From CANGTU01 sp046336655 (GTDB lineage: Bacteria > Bacteroidota > Bacteroidia > Flavobacteriales_D > Sanyastnellaceae), in assembly GCA_046336655.1 (NCBI GenBank), contig JBKDGH010000137.1, positions 1-29,051 of the forward strand: a stretch of DNA of 29,051 bases, in the 5' to 3' direction. Within the stretch, counting starts at the first letter, position 1. The number at the start of each line of letters is the position of its first letter. Under the pieces are notes generated by a model, which saw nothing but the letters and a program-made list of their open reading frames with translations, made no database searches and had not been told where the DNA came from. Positions 14,386 through 22,185 of the stretch are shown one piece after another. Both the position numbers and the translations under genes were made by a program.

Positions 14386-16470
14386 TTGAGTATACTCACT
14401 CAAAGCCCATCGTGGTGGATACCTTTTTGTGTGCTGGCAGGCCTGGCCTATGCCGGAGCGTTGTACTTCCGCGACCGGTTTAACCGCACCTACGGCACGC
14501 CACTGGCCAGCCTGCTCGGCGTGTTTCGGTTTGTGACTGTTACTCTGCTCGCATTCTTTGTGCTTAAACCGGTTATTCGATCCACCGAGCGCATTGTGGA
14601 AAAGCCGGTCATTGTCATCGCACAGGATAATTCCGGCTCGCTCATTTCGGGAAAGGATTCAGCATTCTATAAAAATGAGTACCGCGATCAACTCAGCCGG
14701 CTTGCGGCACAATTCGGCGAGGATTACGAAGTGCGCACATTCCATTTTGGCGACGGAGTTACCGAAGGACTTGATTCGCTGAGCTACTCGGACAAGATCA
14801 CGGATATAGGAGAGCTGATGTCGGACATCCAGACTCGGTTCTCCGGACGGAACCTCGGCGCGGTGATTGTCGCCTCAGACGGCTTATACAACAGAGGTCA
14901 GAATCCCGTGTATCAATCGCGCAAGTTGCAGGTTCCTCTCTACACCATCGCCTTAGGCGATACGACTGTGTACAGGGATCTCGCCATTGCGGATATCGCT
15001 GTCAACCGCCTCGCCTACCTCGGCAACCGCTTTCCAGTGAGTATTCTGGTGCAGGGAAGCAAAGCAGACGGTATTTCCACCACGCTCACCGTGTCGCGCA
15101 ACGGAAACACGCTGCACTCTGAATCCATCACCTTCAGCGGGGAATCTGATCTGCGCTCGCTCAATCTCGCTTTTGACGCGAATGAAACCGGCCTGCAGCG
15201 CTATACCGTTGCCCTTACCGCTGCGCAAGGTGAAATCACGCTTGTGAATAACCGCCGCGACTTTTTTATTGATGTGCTTGACGGCCGCCAGAAGGTACTT
15301 ATCCTCGCCCATGCCCCTCACCCTGATTTAGCGGCCATGCGCGAAGCACTGCTCAACAATCAGTCCTATCAGATCGAAGCCACACTTGCCAAGGATTTCA
15401 AGGGCAATCCGGCGGATTACAGCCTTGTCATTTTCCACCAGCTACCTTCTCAGGGAAATTCAGGAACCGGGCTTGTGAAGTCTTTTCTGGATAAGAACGT
15501 TCCTGCTTTGTTTGTATGGGGCGGCTCAACCGATTACCGTCAGTTCAACGATCTGAAACTCGGTATTGCGCTCGAAAACTTCAGAGCGAATGTGACTGAT
15601 GCGGGTGGGCAGATCGACGAAAACTTCGAACTCTTCATGCTGAGTGACAATGCCAAAGGAATGTTCCGCTTCCTTCCGCCGCTGGCCGTTCCATTCGGAG
15701 ACCTTCGCGCCGGTGCAGGAGCTACTCCCTTTGTGCAACAAAAAGTGGGAAGCATTGTCACGAAAAAACCACTGGTGCTCTTTCAGCGCGCGGATGAACT
15801 GCGCATCGGACTGATCGCAGGTGAAGGGATCTGGAGATGGCGCCTCGGCGCTTTCCAGCAGTATGAATCACATGAGGCATTCAACGAATGGATGACCAAA
15901 GTGATGCAATATCTCGCAGCGAAAGATGACAAGAGTTTATTCCGTGTAACAGGTGCCAGAGACTTTCCGGAAAACATGCCTGTTCTCTTTTCCGCAGAAG
16001 TGTATAACGAGAGCTATGAGCCAGTTGCTGACAAGGATGTGCGCATGGTCATCCGCAACGAAACGGGAGAAGAATTCAATTATGTCTTTTCGCCAACCGC
16101 CACCCGGTATACCCTTGATGCCGGACTGCTTCCCCCGGGAAACTACCGCTATACCGCTGATGTGGCAGGATCGGCATTGCCTGCGGAAAAAGGGGAGTTC
16201 AGTGTGAGCCCGCTGCAACTTGAATCGTCGACTACCATTGCCGATCATCGCCTGATGGGTCAGCTCGCCGCGGCCAACGGCGGCAACATGGTAATGCCTC
16301 AGGACATGCTCGAACTGCCCGGCATGATTGCATCCCGCTCATCAGTGTCTTCCGTTTCTTACGAGAACAAAAAACTGTCCGATCTCATAAACTACCGCTG
16401 GATTCTCGCATTGATTCTGTGCCTTCTCTCCGCAGAGTGGCTGCTGCGTAAACGCGCAGGAACGTATTGA
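14386..16470 (+). CDS. Membrane-anchored VWA-like protein with glutamine-amidotransferase-like segment
   Basis: A 694-residue protein with two N-terminal helices (about 11-27 and 42-61) and one near the C-terminus (about 669-687), the layout of Bacteroidota VWA proteins related to the Bat cluster. A degenerate VWA domain spans about 74-200, with the metal-site motif DNSGS (Asp81, Ser83, Ser85) and VIVASDGLYNRG. Ig-like regions follow, then a class I amidotransferase-like segment (KVLILAHAPHPDLAAMREAL ... FLDKNVPALFVWGG) lacking an obvious catalytic triad. The bulk should be periplasmic. It starts with TTG because no ATG or GTG fits near the first helix. It probably shares a transcript with fabG. 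The ligand and role are unknown. Confidence 0.85.
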   Translation: MSILTQSPSWWIPFCVLAGLAYAGALYFRDRFNRTYGTPLASLLGVFRFVTVTLLAFFVLKPVIRSTERIVEKPVIVIAQDNSGSLISGKDSAFYKNEYRDQLSRLAAQFGEDYEVRTFHFGDGVTEGLDSLSYSDKITDIGELMSDIQTRFSGRNLGAVIVASDGLYNRGQNPVYQSRKLQVPLYTIALGDTTVYRDLAIADIAVNRLAYLGNRFPVSILVQGSKADGISTTLTVSRNGNTLHSESITFSGESDLRSLNLAFDANETGLQRYTVALTAAQGEITLVNNRRDFFIDVLDGRQKVLILAHAPHPDLAAMREALLNNQSYQIEATLAKDFKGNPADYSLVIFHQLPSQGNSGTGLVKSFLDKNVPALFVWGGSTDYRQFNDLKLGIALENFRANVTDAGGQIDENFELFMLSDNAKGMFRFLPPLAVPFGDLRAGAGATPFVQQKVGSIVTKKPLVLFQRADELRIGLIAGEGIWRWRLGAFQQYESHEAFNEWMTKVMQYLAAKDDKSLFRVTGARDFPENMPVLFSAEVYNESYEPVADKDVRMVIRNETGEEFNYVFSPTATRYTLDAGLLPPGNYRYTADVAGSALPAEKGEFSVSPLQLESSTTIADHRLMGQLAAANGGNMVMPQDMLELPGMIASRSSVSSVSYENKKLSDLINYRWILALILCLLSAEWLLRKRAGTY

Positions 16471-16486
16471 TTGAATAAGTTTCACC

Positions 16487-16494
16487 GACCTTTG
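16487..16494 (+). promoter_or_regulatory. Candidate -7 box (GACCTTTG) immediately before the binding-protein gene
   Basis: GACCTTTG matches five of six fixed positions of TAnnTTTG. A TTG at 16467-16469 lies 17 bp upstream, an acceptable -33 spacing. The box ends only 4 nt before the ATG at 16499, so a transcript from it would be almost leaderless. Confidence 0.35.
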
Positions 16495-16498
16495 CGGC

Positions 16499-17362
16499 AT
16501 GAGTTCGATTTCCATTGGCGGAGTGCCAGAGCATTTCAATCTGCCATGGCAACAGGCGATGCTTCATGATGCATTTTCGCGCGCAGGCGTCAATGTGGCC
16601 TGGACGTATTATTCCGGCGGCACTGGAGCGCTGACCGAGGCTTTGCAGTCAGGTGATCTCGACATGGCCATTCTCCTCACGGAGGGTTATTTGTCTGCAC
16701 GCAGCGCAGGACTTGAGGCGCGCATTGTGAAAGTTTTCATTGATACACCGCTCATCTGGGGCATCTACACTGCGGACCCAAATGTTCATTCAGCCGGTGA
16801 GCCCGGAAGAACTTACGCCATTTCACGGTTTGGTTCCGGCTCTCACCTGATGGCCATGATCCATGCGGAGCAGCGCAATGAAATCCTTTCCCATGAACAG
16901 TTTGTCTCGGTGCGAAGCCTCGACGGGGCCATTCGTTCCCTCACTGCACTTGAAACGCATTATTTCTACTGGGAAAAATTCATGACCCGGCCTTATGTCA
17001 ATCAGGGGCTGGTAAGGATCATCGGTGAATTCAGCGCACCATGGTCGGGATTTCTCGTGGTGGCCAGCAATCAGGCCTTGAAAAGAAAATCATGGTCCAT
17101 CCGCACTGTGCTTGATATCATGAATGCACGCTGCCGCAATTTCCCAGGCGATCCGCAGGTGGTGGAAACGCTCATTCACAATTTTCACATGAGTGCGCCG
17201 GAAGCCAGGCAATGGCTGAAGGATACACAATGGAACACCACATTCACCATGCCTGTCAGCCATATCGAACGTGCGCGCAAAGCACTTGCGGGAATTGGTA
17301 AATGCGATCCTGAGCTCCATCCCGAAGACTGCAGGGCAGAATGGCTTGAACTCACTGCGTGA
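16499..17362 (+). CDS. Cytosolic periplasmic-binding-protein-fold protein (Ca3427-like PBP2)
   Basis: A 287-residue protein with a type 2 periplasmic-binding fold but no signal peptide or lipobox. It begins SSISIGGVPEHFNLPW, then WTYYSGGTGALTEALQSGDLDMAILLTEG, typical of NMT1/ThiY-like ligand pockets, and RFGSGSHLMAMIHAEQ. The opening motif and missing export signal fit the Ca3427-like family, which also occurs in fungi; this assignment is from memory. No ABC permease or ATPase gene is nearby, so it is an orphan and more likely a cytosolic sensor or enzyme-like protein than a transporter subunit. Its stop overlaps the next start by 4 bp (ATGA), linking it to the YdcF-like gene. The ligand is unknown. 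Confidence 0.8.
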   Translation: MSSISIGGVPEHFNLPWQQAMLHDAFSRAGVNVAWTYYSGGTGALTEALQSGDLDMAILLTEGYLSARSAGLEARIVKVFIDTPLIWGIYTADPNVHSAGEPGRTYAISRFGSGSHLMAMIHAEQRNEILSHEQFVSVRSLDGAIRSLTALETHYFYWEKFMTRPYVNQGLVRIIGEFSAPWSGFLVVASNQALKRKSWSIRTVLDIMNARCRNFPGDPQVVETLIHNFHMSAPEARQWLKDTQWNTTFTMPVSHIERARKALAGIGKCDPELHPEDCRAEWLELTA

Positions 17363-17997
17363 TGGAAACCATCCGAAGAATCTGGAAGAAGCGCTGGGTC
17401 AGAGTCATACTGATCGCATCGGCGTGCGTGCTCGTGATCTATTTGTTTCGCATTCCCATCCTGCGGAGTATGGGCAATTACCTCGTGTCGGCAGATCCGC
17501 TGAAAAAGACAGAAGCCTATTTCGTACTCGGCGGAAACAGCTATGAACGGGGTATCGCGGCATTCGGTGTGTATGAGCAGTTCTCCGACGCATTCTTCGT
17601 CGCCAGCGGAGGAAATTACCCGCTCCAGATTCAGGCATTGGATACCGTAATGACCGAAGCTGCCCTCACCCGCCATTGGATGATCAAACAAGGCGTGCCG
17701 CCTGCTCAGATCGATACGATTACACACAGCACGAGCACACAGGAAGAATCCGAGGATATACTAGCGTATTGTAAGGCCCACAAATTCAGCCATATTACAC
17801 TAATTTCCAGCTCCTTTCACCTCCGGAGAATGCGAATGGTCTTCGAAGACAAATTTCTTCAGGAAGGCATCACTACCCGCTATCTCGGAGCAAGTGACAA
17901 AGACTTCCACGCCAGCGAATGGTGGAAGGACGAACTCAGTCTGATCACCTTAAACAATGAGTACGTGAAGATTATCTACTACTCGGCAAAATACTGA
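17359..17997 (+). CDS. YdcF/SanA-like DUF218 membrane protein
   Basis: A 212-residue protein with one N-terminal helix (about residues 13-31) and a DUF218 domain behind it. Markers are YFVLGGNSYERGIAAFGVYEQF near 53-74 (read as two segments), STSTQEESEDI near 127-137, and LISSSFHLRRMRMVFE near 149-164. Members of this family (YdcF, ElyC, SanA) act at the envelope; some affect peptidoglycan or lipid-carrier metabolism, but the chemistry is unsettled. The DUF218 domain is likely periplasmic. Its start is set by the 4-bp overlap with the binding-protein gene, and the two are surely co-translated. It is the last gene of the + strand run beginning at fabG. Confidence 0.85.
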   Translation: MMETIRRIWKKRWVRVILIASACVLVIYLFRIPILRSMGNYLVSADPLKKTEAYFVLGGNSYERGIAAFGVYEQFSDAFFVASGGNYPLQIQALDTVMTEAALTRHWMIKQGVPPAQIDTITHSTSTQEESEDILAYCKAHKFSHITLISSSFHLRRMRMVFEDKFLQEGITTRYLGASDKDFHASEWWKDELSLITLNNEYVKIIYYSAKY

Positions 17998-18075
17998 CCT
18001 GTCCGACTGACGAAAAGATCCTGTTAATTGTTAATAATACTGGCCTCCCCCGCGCGAAAACGAACGGTCAGGGGT

Positions 18076-18083
18076 TATCTTTG
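18076..18083 (+). promoter_or_regulatory. Candidate -7 box (TATCTTTG) for the TPR gene
   Basis: TATCTTTG is a perfect match to TAnnTTTG and ends 23 nt before the ATG at 18107. It is identical to the fabG box. The -33 region has no TTG at normal spacing. Confidence 0.5.
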
Positions 18084-18106
18084 AATAACCTGAACTGTTC
18101 TGTGGA

Positions 18107-19504
18107 ATGAACGAAGAACACCGCGACCCGCAACATGCAGAGGAATTAGTACACCGGTACGAGCGAATGCTGGCTCAGAACGAGTCCTGGTATTTCGACA
18201 TTGACCAGCTTGAAGAGATCATCGACTTTTATTGTGACGATAACAAGTTTCCGCAGGCACTGAGGGTTATCGAATACGGCTACAGCCTGTTTCCTGAAAA
18301 TACGGACATGATGCTTCGCGAGGCCCAGATTCTCGCGGGTATGGGACATCTGAGCAGGGCGCTCAACAGACTCAAAGCACTGGAACGTTTTGAATCCACC
18401 AATGAAGAGGTATTGCTCACCATGGCTTCTATTTACAGCCAGCTCCGCGAGCATCAGAAAGCCATCAGTCTTTACCGCAAAGCACTTGAGCTCGGTGGCG
18501 AAGAATATGAAGAGGAGATCAATCTTGAAATAGCGCTGGAATACGAGAATATGGATCGCTTCGACAAGGCCATTGAAACGTTGCAGGAAGCGCTCTCCAG
18601 AAAGCCTGACAACGAAACACTCCTGTACGAGCTGGCTTACTGTTTTGAGGCTACTGACCGCTATCAGGAATGCATCGGTTACTACAAGGCGTTCATTGAC
18701 CGTCATCCGTTCAGTTTCCCTGCGTGGTATAATCTGGGCAATGCCTACCAGAAGATCGAAAAACTTGAAGCATCCATCGAGGCATACGATTATTGCCTCG
18801 CCATTCAGGCGGATTTTGCACCTGCGTATTACAACAAGGCACATGCTCTGTTCAAGCAGGAGAAATACCACGACACCATTCAGGTACTCGAGGAATCATA
18901 CAGCGTGGAACCGCCTCAGGCTCCTGTATACTGCCATATTGGTGAGTGTTTTGAAAAGCTCGGAGAATATGACAAGGCTCTTTTCTATTACCGGAAAAGT
19001 TTATCACTGGACGATATCTACGCAGATTCCTATCTGGGCATTGGGATGGTAATGGACATTCAGGGCCGAACTGCGGAGAGTATTGCCTTTATCGAAAAGG
19101 CAATCTCGATCGAGCCGGAAAATCCGGATTACTCGTTATTTCTTGTTGAAATGCTCAAAAAACTGGACCGGTTTGATGAGGCGCTGGAAATTACCCGGAG
19201 CCTCGTAACCCGCTTTCCGGATAACGAAGATGTGTGGATTGACCACGCCGATATCCATTTTTGCAAAGGGGACCTTAACACTGCTCTGGAAATGATCCAG
19301 GAGGGTTGGCAGAAAATCCCCAACTCTGCGGTCATCGGTTACCGAAAGGTGGCCTACCTGCTTGAATCGGGCAAGCAGCCGGAAGCCGAAGACCTGCTCG
19401 CGCGCCTCTACGCCAATGAACCGGAAGGTGCGACCGAACTGGCAGCGTATTATCCCGGGATTAAAAACAACCTTATTTATATCCACTTGCTCTCGGGCAA
19501 ATAA
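18107..19504 (+). CDS. Tetratricopeptide-repeat protein
   Basis: A 465-residue, highly acidic protein built almost entirely of TPR helices. At least eight 34-residue units are recognisable from about residue 35 to the end; clear ones include AWYNLGNAYQKIEKLEASIE, PAYYNKAHALFKQEKYHDTI, VYCHIGECFEKLGEYDKALF and SYLGIGMVMDIQGRTAESIA. No signal peptide, membrane helix or enzymatic domain is visible, so it is probably a cytoplasmic scaffold. Relatives are widespread in Bacteroidota without a known partner. It has its own promoter box, a 109-bp gap before it and 92 bp after it, so it is likely monocistronic. Confidence 0.9.
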   Translation: MNEEHRDPQHAEELVHRYERMLAQNESWYFDIDQLEEIIDFYCDDNKFPQALRVIEYGYSLFPENTDMMLREAQILAGMGHLSRALNRLKALERFESTNEEVLLTMASIYSQLREHQKAISLYRKALELGGEEYEEEINLEIALEYENMDRFDKAIETLQEALSRKPDNETLLYELAYCFEATDRYQECIGYYKAFIDRHPFSFPAWYNLGNAYQKIEKLEASIEAYDYCLAIQADFAPAYYNKAHALFKQEKYHDTIQVLEESYSVEPPQAPVYCHIGECFEKLGEYDKALFYYRKSLSLDDIYADSYLGIGMVMDIQGRTAESIAFIEKAISIEPENPDYSLFLVEMLKKLDRFDEALEITRSLVTRFPDNEDVWIDHADIHFCKGDLNTALEMIQEGWQKIPNSAVIGYRKVAYLLESGKQPEAEDLLARLYANEPEGATELAAYYPGIKNNLIYIHLLSGK

Positions 19505-19564
19505 GGCAACTTACGGAGGTTCTTGTGTGGTTGATGGGTGAAATACATCAATCCGCTTTCTTCG

Positions 19565-19572
19565 GATATTTG
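19565..19572 (+). promoter_or_regulatory. Candidate -7 box (GATATTTG) for the ComA/rhodanese pair
   Basis: GATATTTG matches five of six fixed positions of TAnnTTTG and ends 24 nt before the ATG at 19597, consistent with the spacing at other genes here. Confidence 0.35.
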
Positions 19573-19596
19573 CCCTACTCTTAACCACGCTGAATT

Positions 19597-20376
19597 ATGC
19601 CTTATCCTATCGGCTCCCTTCCTGACCGCACAATAAAACCCCGCCAGTCAGGCCTGACCATGGTCATGGACAAAGGCCTGTCATTGAGACAGGCTCAAGA
19701 CCTCATTGACACTTCCGCCCCTTACGTCGACCTGCTCAAGCTCGGCTTCGGAACCTCCGTGTTTACCCCCAACGTGAAAGAGAAGGTGAAACTCTATCAG
19801 GATGCCGGACTAAAAGTCTACGTGGGAGGCACGCTATTCGAGGCGTTTCTTGTGCGGGGAGAATTTGACAATTATAGAAGATACGTGGACAATCTTGGCC
19901 TGACCACCGTGGAAGTGTCCGACGGTAGCATGACCTTTCCACACAATGAAAAGTGCGAGTACATCAGCAAACTGGCGAAAGACTATACGGTACTTAGCGA
20001 GGTAGGCTCAAAGGAGGAAGGAATTCTGATCTCCCCCGCAAAGTGGATTAAAATGATGCAGACTGAGCTTCAGGCAGGTTCATGGAAAGTAATCGCCGAA
20101 GCGCGTGAAAGCGGAACCGTGGGTATCTATCGTCCCAACGGACAGGCGCACGTGATGCTCATCAATAAGATTCTTCAGAAAGTAAAGCTCGAAGATATCC
20201 TCTGGGAAGCACCTAAAAAGCCCCAACAGGTTTATTTCATCAAACAGTTTGGCGTGAATGTAAACCTGGGCAACATTGCCGAGAATGAGGTCATCCCGCT
20301 AGAGTGCCTGCGAATGGGACTGCGCGGAGATACGTTCTTTCAGTTCATTCCGCATTTGCAGACAACCAATGCCTGA
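19597..20376 (+). CDS. comA: Phosphosulfolactate synthase (ComA family)
   Basis: A 259-residue TIM-barrel protein. ComA adds sulfite to phosphoenolpyruvate to give (R)-phosphosulfolactate, the first step of coenzyme M synthesis in methanogens. Conserved blocks run throughout: TMVMDKG (21-27), LLKLGFGTS, YVGGTLFEAF, VEVSDGS, SEVGSK, AEARESG, WEAPKKPQQVYFIKQFG and VNLGNIAENEVIPLECLR followed by GLRGDTFFQF. They align closely with what I remember of the Methanocaldococcus enzyme, so catalysis is likely retained. Plant HSA32 is a distant relative. Coenzyme M is not expected in Bacteroidota; a role in making another sulfonate is inferred. It overlaps the downstream rhodanese by 8 bp. Confidence 0.88.
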   Translation: MPYPIGSLPDRTIKPRQSGLTMVMDKGLSLRQAQDLIDTSAPYVDLLKLGFGTSVFTPNVKEKVKLYQDAGLKVYVGGTLFEAFLVRGEFDNYRRYVDNLGLTTVEVSDGSMTFPHNEKCEYISKLAKDYTVLSEVGSKEEGILISPAKWIKMMQTELQAGSWKVIAEARESGTVGIYRPNGQAHVMLINKILQKVKLEDILWEAPKKPQQVYFIKQFGVNVNLGNIAENEVIPLECLRMGLRGDTFFQFIPHLQTTNA

Positions 20377-20701
20377 GGAAATGAAAGAGGTCACGCCTGC
20401 GCAGCTGAGGGAATGGAAAGAACACAATCAACACTTTCAACTGATTGATCTTCGCGAGGAATACGAGGTTGCCTACTGCACGATCGGCGGACAACACATT
20501 CCGATGGGTGAAATCATTCAGCATTCAGATCTCATCCGGAAAGACATTCCCGTGGTATTCCATTGTCAGAGCGGCAAACGATCAGCTGCTGTGGTGTATG
20601 CACTCCAACAGAAATTTCATTTCGAAAATCTCTTCACACTGAAGGGAGGCGTAGTAGCCTGGGGTGATGAAATTGACCCCGGACTGGAGTGCTTCCGTTG
20701 A
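20369..20701 (+). CDS. Single-domain rhodanese-like sulfurtransferase
   Basis: A 110-residue protein consisting of one rhodanese domain. The active-site loop is HCQSGKRSA with the persulfide-forming Cys66 (CxxGxR). The upstream IDLREEYEVAYCTIGGQHIP and the C-terminal LKGGVVAWGDEID are standard family motifs. Such proteins carry sulfane sulfur as a Cys-persulfide between donors and acceptors. The sequence resembles the rhodanese domain attached to MoeB/ThiF-type enzymes. It overlaps the ComA gene by 8 bp, so the two should be translated together; since ComA consumes sulfite, a link through sulfite or persulfide handling is plausible but inferred. Confidence 0.9.
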   Translation: MPEEMKEVTPAQLREWKEHNQHFQLIDLREEYEVAYCTIGGQHIPMGEIIQHSDLIRKDIPVVFHCQSGKRSAAVVYALQQKFHFENLFTLKGGVVAWGDEIDPGLECFR

Positions 20702-20739
20702 GCACCGTGGGGTCCGTCATCCCCGCAGCAATCATCCAC

Positions 20740-20747
20740 TATCTTCG
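20740..20747 (+). promoter_or_regulatory. Candidate -7 box (TATCTTCG) for dedA-aroE
   Basis: TATCTTCG differs from TAnnTTTG at one position and ends exactly 20 nt before the GTG at 20768, the same spacing as fabG. It supports the GTG start. Confidence 0.4.
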
Positions 20748-20767
20748 CAGCACTTAACGCGCCCACA

Positions 20768-21442
20768 GTGGATCTGATACACTCTCTTCTTGATTTCGTG
20801 CTGCACATCAATAAGCATCTCGATGAGATGGTGATTAATTATGGCACGACCATATATGCGATTCTCTTTCTCATCATTTTCGTGGAAACCGGACTGGTAA
20901 TCATGCCCTTTCTTCCCGGTGATTCCCTGCTGTTCGCTGCAGGTGCCTTATGCGCACGCACCGCTGGACAACCCGATGCCACCATGCACATCGGTGTGCT
21001 CATTGCTCTCCTCATCGTCGCAGCAATCTTGGGTGATAATACGAACTATGCGATTGGCCGGTTCTTCGGACGAAAGGTGGTGCAGATGAAAATCGGCAAC
21101 CGCAACCTCGTGAAGCAGGAATACATTGACCGCACACACCGCTTTTTTGAAAAATACGGCACTACCGCAATCATCCTCGCACGGTTCGTCCCGATCGTTC
21201 GCACGTTCACGCCATTCGTAGCGGGCGTCGGAGAAATGAGTTATCGCAAGAAGTTTCTTCCCTACGACATTGCGGGAGGCGTTTTATGGATTTCTTCCAT
21301 GTCACTTGCAGGTTATGCCCTTGGCACTAACCCTTGGGTGAAAGAGCATTTCGAAAGTGTGGTCATTGGCATCATCCTTATCTCCATCATGCCAATGGTG
21401 ATTGCATGGATTCGTCACAAGATGAAAGGCAAACCCGCATGA
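20768..21442 (+). CDS. DedA-family (VTT domain) membrane protein
   Basis: A 224-residue polytopic inner-membrane protein of the DedA/VTT superfamily, whose members include flippases for undecaprenyl phosphate or phospholipids. Key motifs: IFVETGLVIMPFLPGDSLLF (charged Glu and GDS before the re-entrant helix), GDNTNYAIGRFFGRK, and ARFVPIVRTFTPFVAGVGEM with the two functionally important arginines. Length is typical. It starts at GTG 20768; the TATCTTCG box 20 nt upstream and the conserved N-terminus support this. The stop overlaps the aroE start by 4 bp (ATGA). The exact lipid substrate is not predictable. Confidence 0.9.
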   Translation: MDLIHSLLDFVLHINKHLDEMVINYGTTIYAILFLIIFVETGLVIMPFLPGDSLLFAAGALCARTAGQPDATMHIGVLIALLIVAAILGDNTNYAIGRFFGRKVVQMKIGNRNLVKQEYIDRTHRFFEKYGTTAIILARFVPIVRTFTPFVAGVGEMSYRKKFLPYDIAGGVLWISSMSLAGYALGTNPWVKEHFESVVIGIILISIMPMVIAWIRHKMKGKPA

Positions 21443-22185
21443 GGCAATTCGGGCTGATCGGTCGTTCTCTTGCCCATTCCTTTTCGGAAACCTATTTTAC
21501 TGAAAAATTCCGGAGGGAGGGGATTGAAGATGCGAGTTATCAACTCTTTCCCATCGATGACATTGCGCTGTTTCCTTCCCTGTTAAAGGAACAGCCACTC
21601 CTCGGACTGAACGTAACCATCCCGTACAAAGAATCCGTGATGCCCTTTCTTGATGCCATTGATGAGGAGGCGGAGAAGATCGGAGCGGTGAACTGCATTC
21701 GCATCAGCCATGGAAAAACGAAGGGCTTTAATACCGATGCCACCGGGTTTCGTCAATCCATTCTGCCATTTCTGGAAAATCACTATGAGCGGGCGTTGAT
21801 CCTTGGCAGTGGCGGTGCATCAAAGGCGGTAGCCCATGTGCTTCGTCAGCGCGGAATTGACGTTTGGTTTGCGAGCACTTCTTCATCAGCTTCACACACG
21901 TTGAGTTACGATCAGCTGGAACGGGAAACAATGAAGCACTTCCTGCTGATCATCAATTGCACGCCGCTCGGCACATTTCCTGAAACAGAGGCCAAGCCAC
22001 CCATTCCTTACGAAGGAATCACCGCTGATCATTTCCTGTACGATCTGATATATAATCCGGCGGAAACAGCCTTTCTCCGCGAAGGAAAACAGCGCGGGGC
22101 TCAAACGATGAACGGGCTCAGGATGCTCCAGATTCAGGCAGAGGAGAGCTGGAAGATCTGGAATTGTGAATCAATATTGCTCTGA
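21439..22185 (+). CDS. aroE: Shikimate dehydrogenase
   Basis: A 248-residue NADP-dependent enzyme that reduces 3-dehydroshikimate to shikimate in aromatic amino-acid synthesis. Substrate-binding motif HSFSETYF (13-20), catalytic Lys64 in NVTIPYKE, Asp100 in GFNTDATGF, the nucleotide loop LILGSGGASKAV, NCTPLGT, and YDLIYNPAET are all intact. At 248 residues it is shorter than E. coli AroE (272), typical of the Bacteroidota form. The frame extends to an ATG at 21334, but that part lies inside dedA and is not AroE-like; the ATG at 21439 overlaps the dedA stop by 4 bp and gives the expected MRQFGLIGRS start. The last 15 bp overlap panB tail to tail. Confidence 0.94.
   Translation: MRQFGLIGRSLAHSFSETYFTEKFRREGIEDASYQLFPIDDIALFPSLLKEQPLLGLNVTIPYKESVMPFLDAIDEEAEKIGAVNCIRISHGKTKGFNTDATGFRQSILPFLENHYERALILGSGGASKAVAHVLRQRGIDVWFASTSSSASHTLSYDQLERETMKHFLLIINCTPLGTFPETEAKPPIPYEGITADHFLYDLIYNPAETAFLREGKQRGAQTMNGLRMLQIQAEESWKIWNCESILL

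Noticed and set aside
18146..18871. A 241-codon minus-strand frame in the TPR gene
   Set aside because: It is antisense to well-formed TPR repeats; its Phe/Val-rich translation mirrors the acidic codons of the real gene.
21334..21438. Upstream start for aroE inside dedA
   Set aside because: The 35 extra residues are an out-of-frame reading of dedA; the ATG at 21439 gives the canonical AroE N-terminus.
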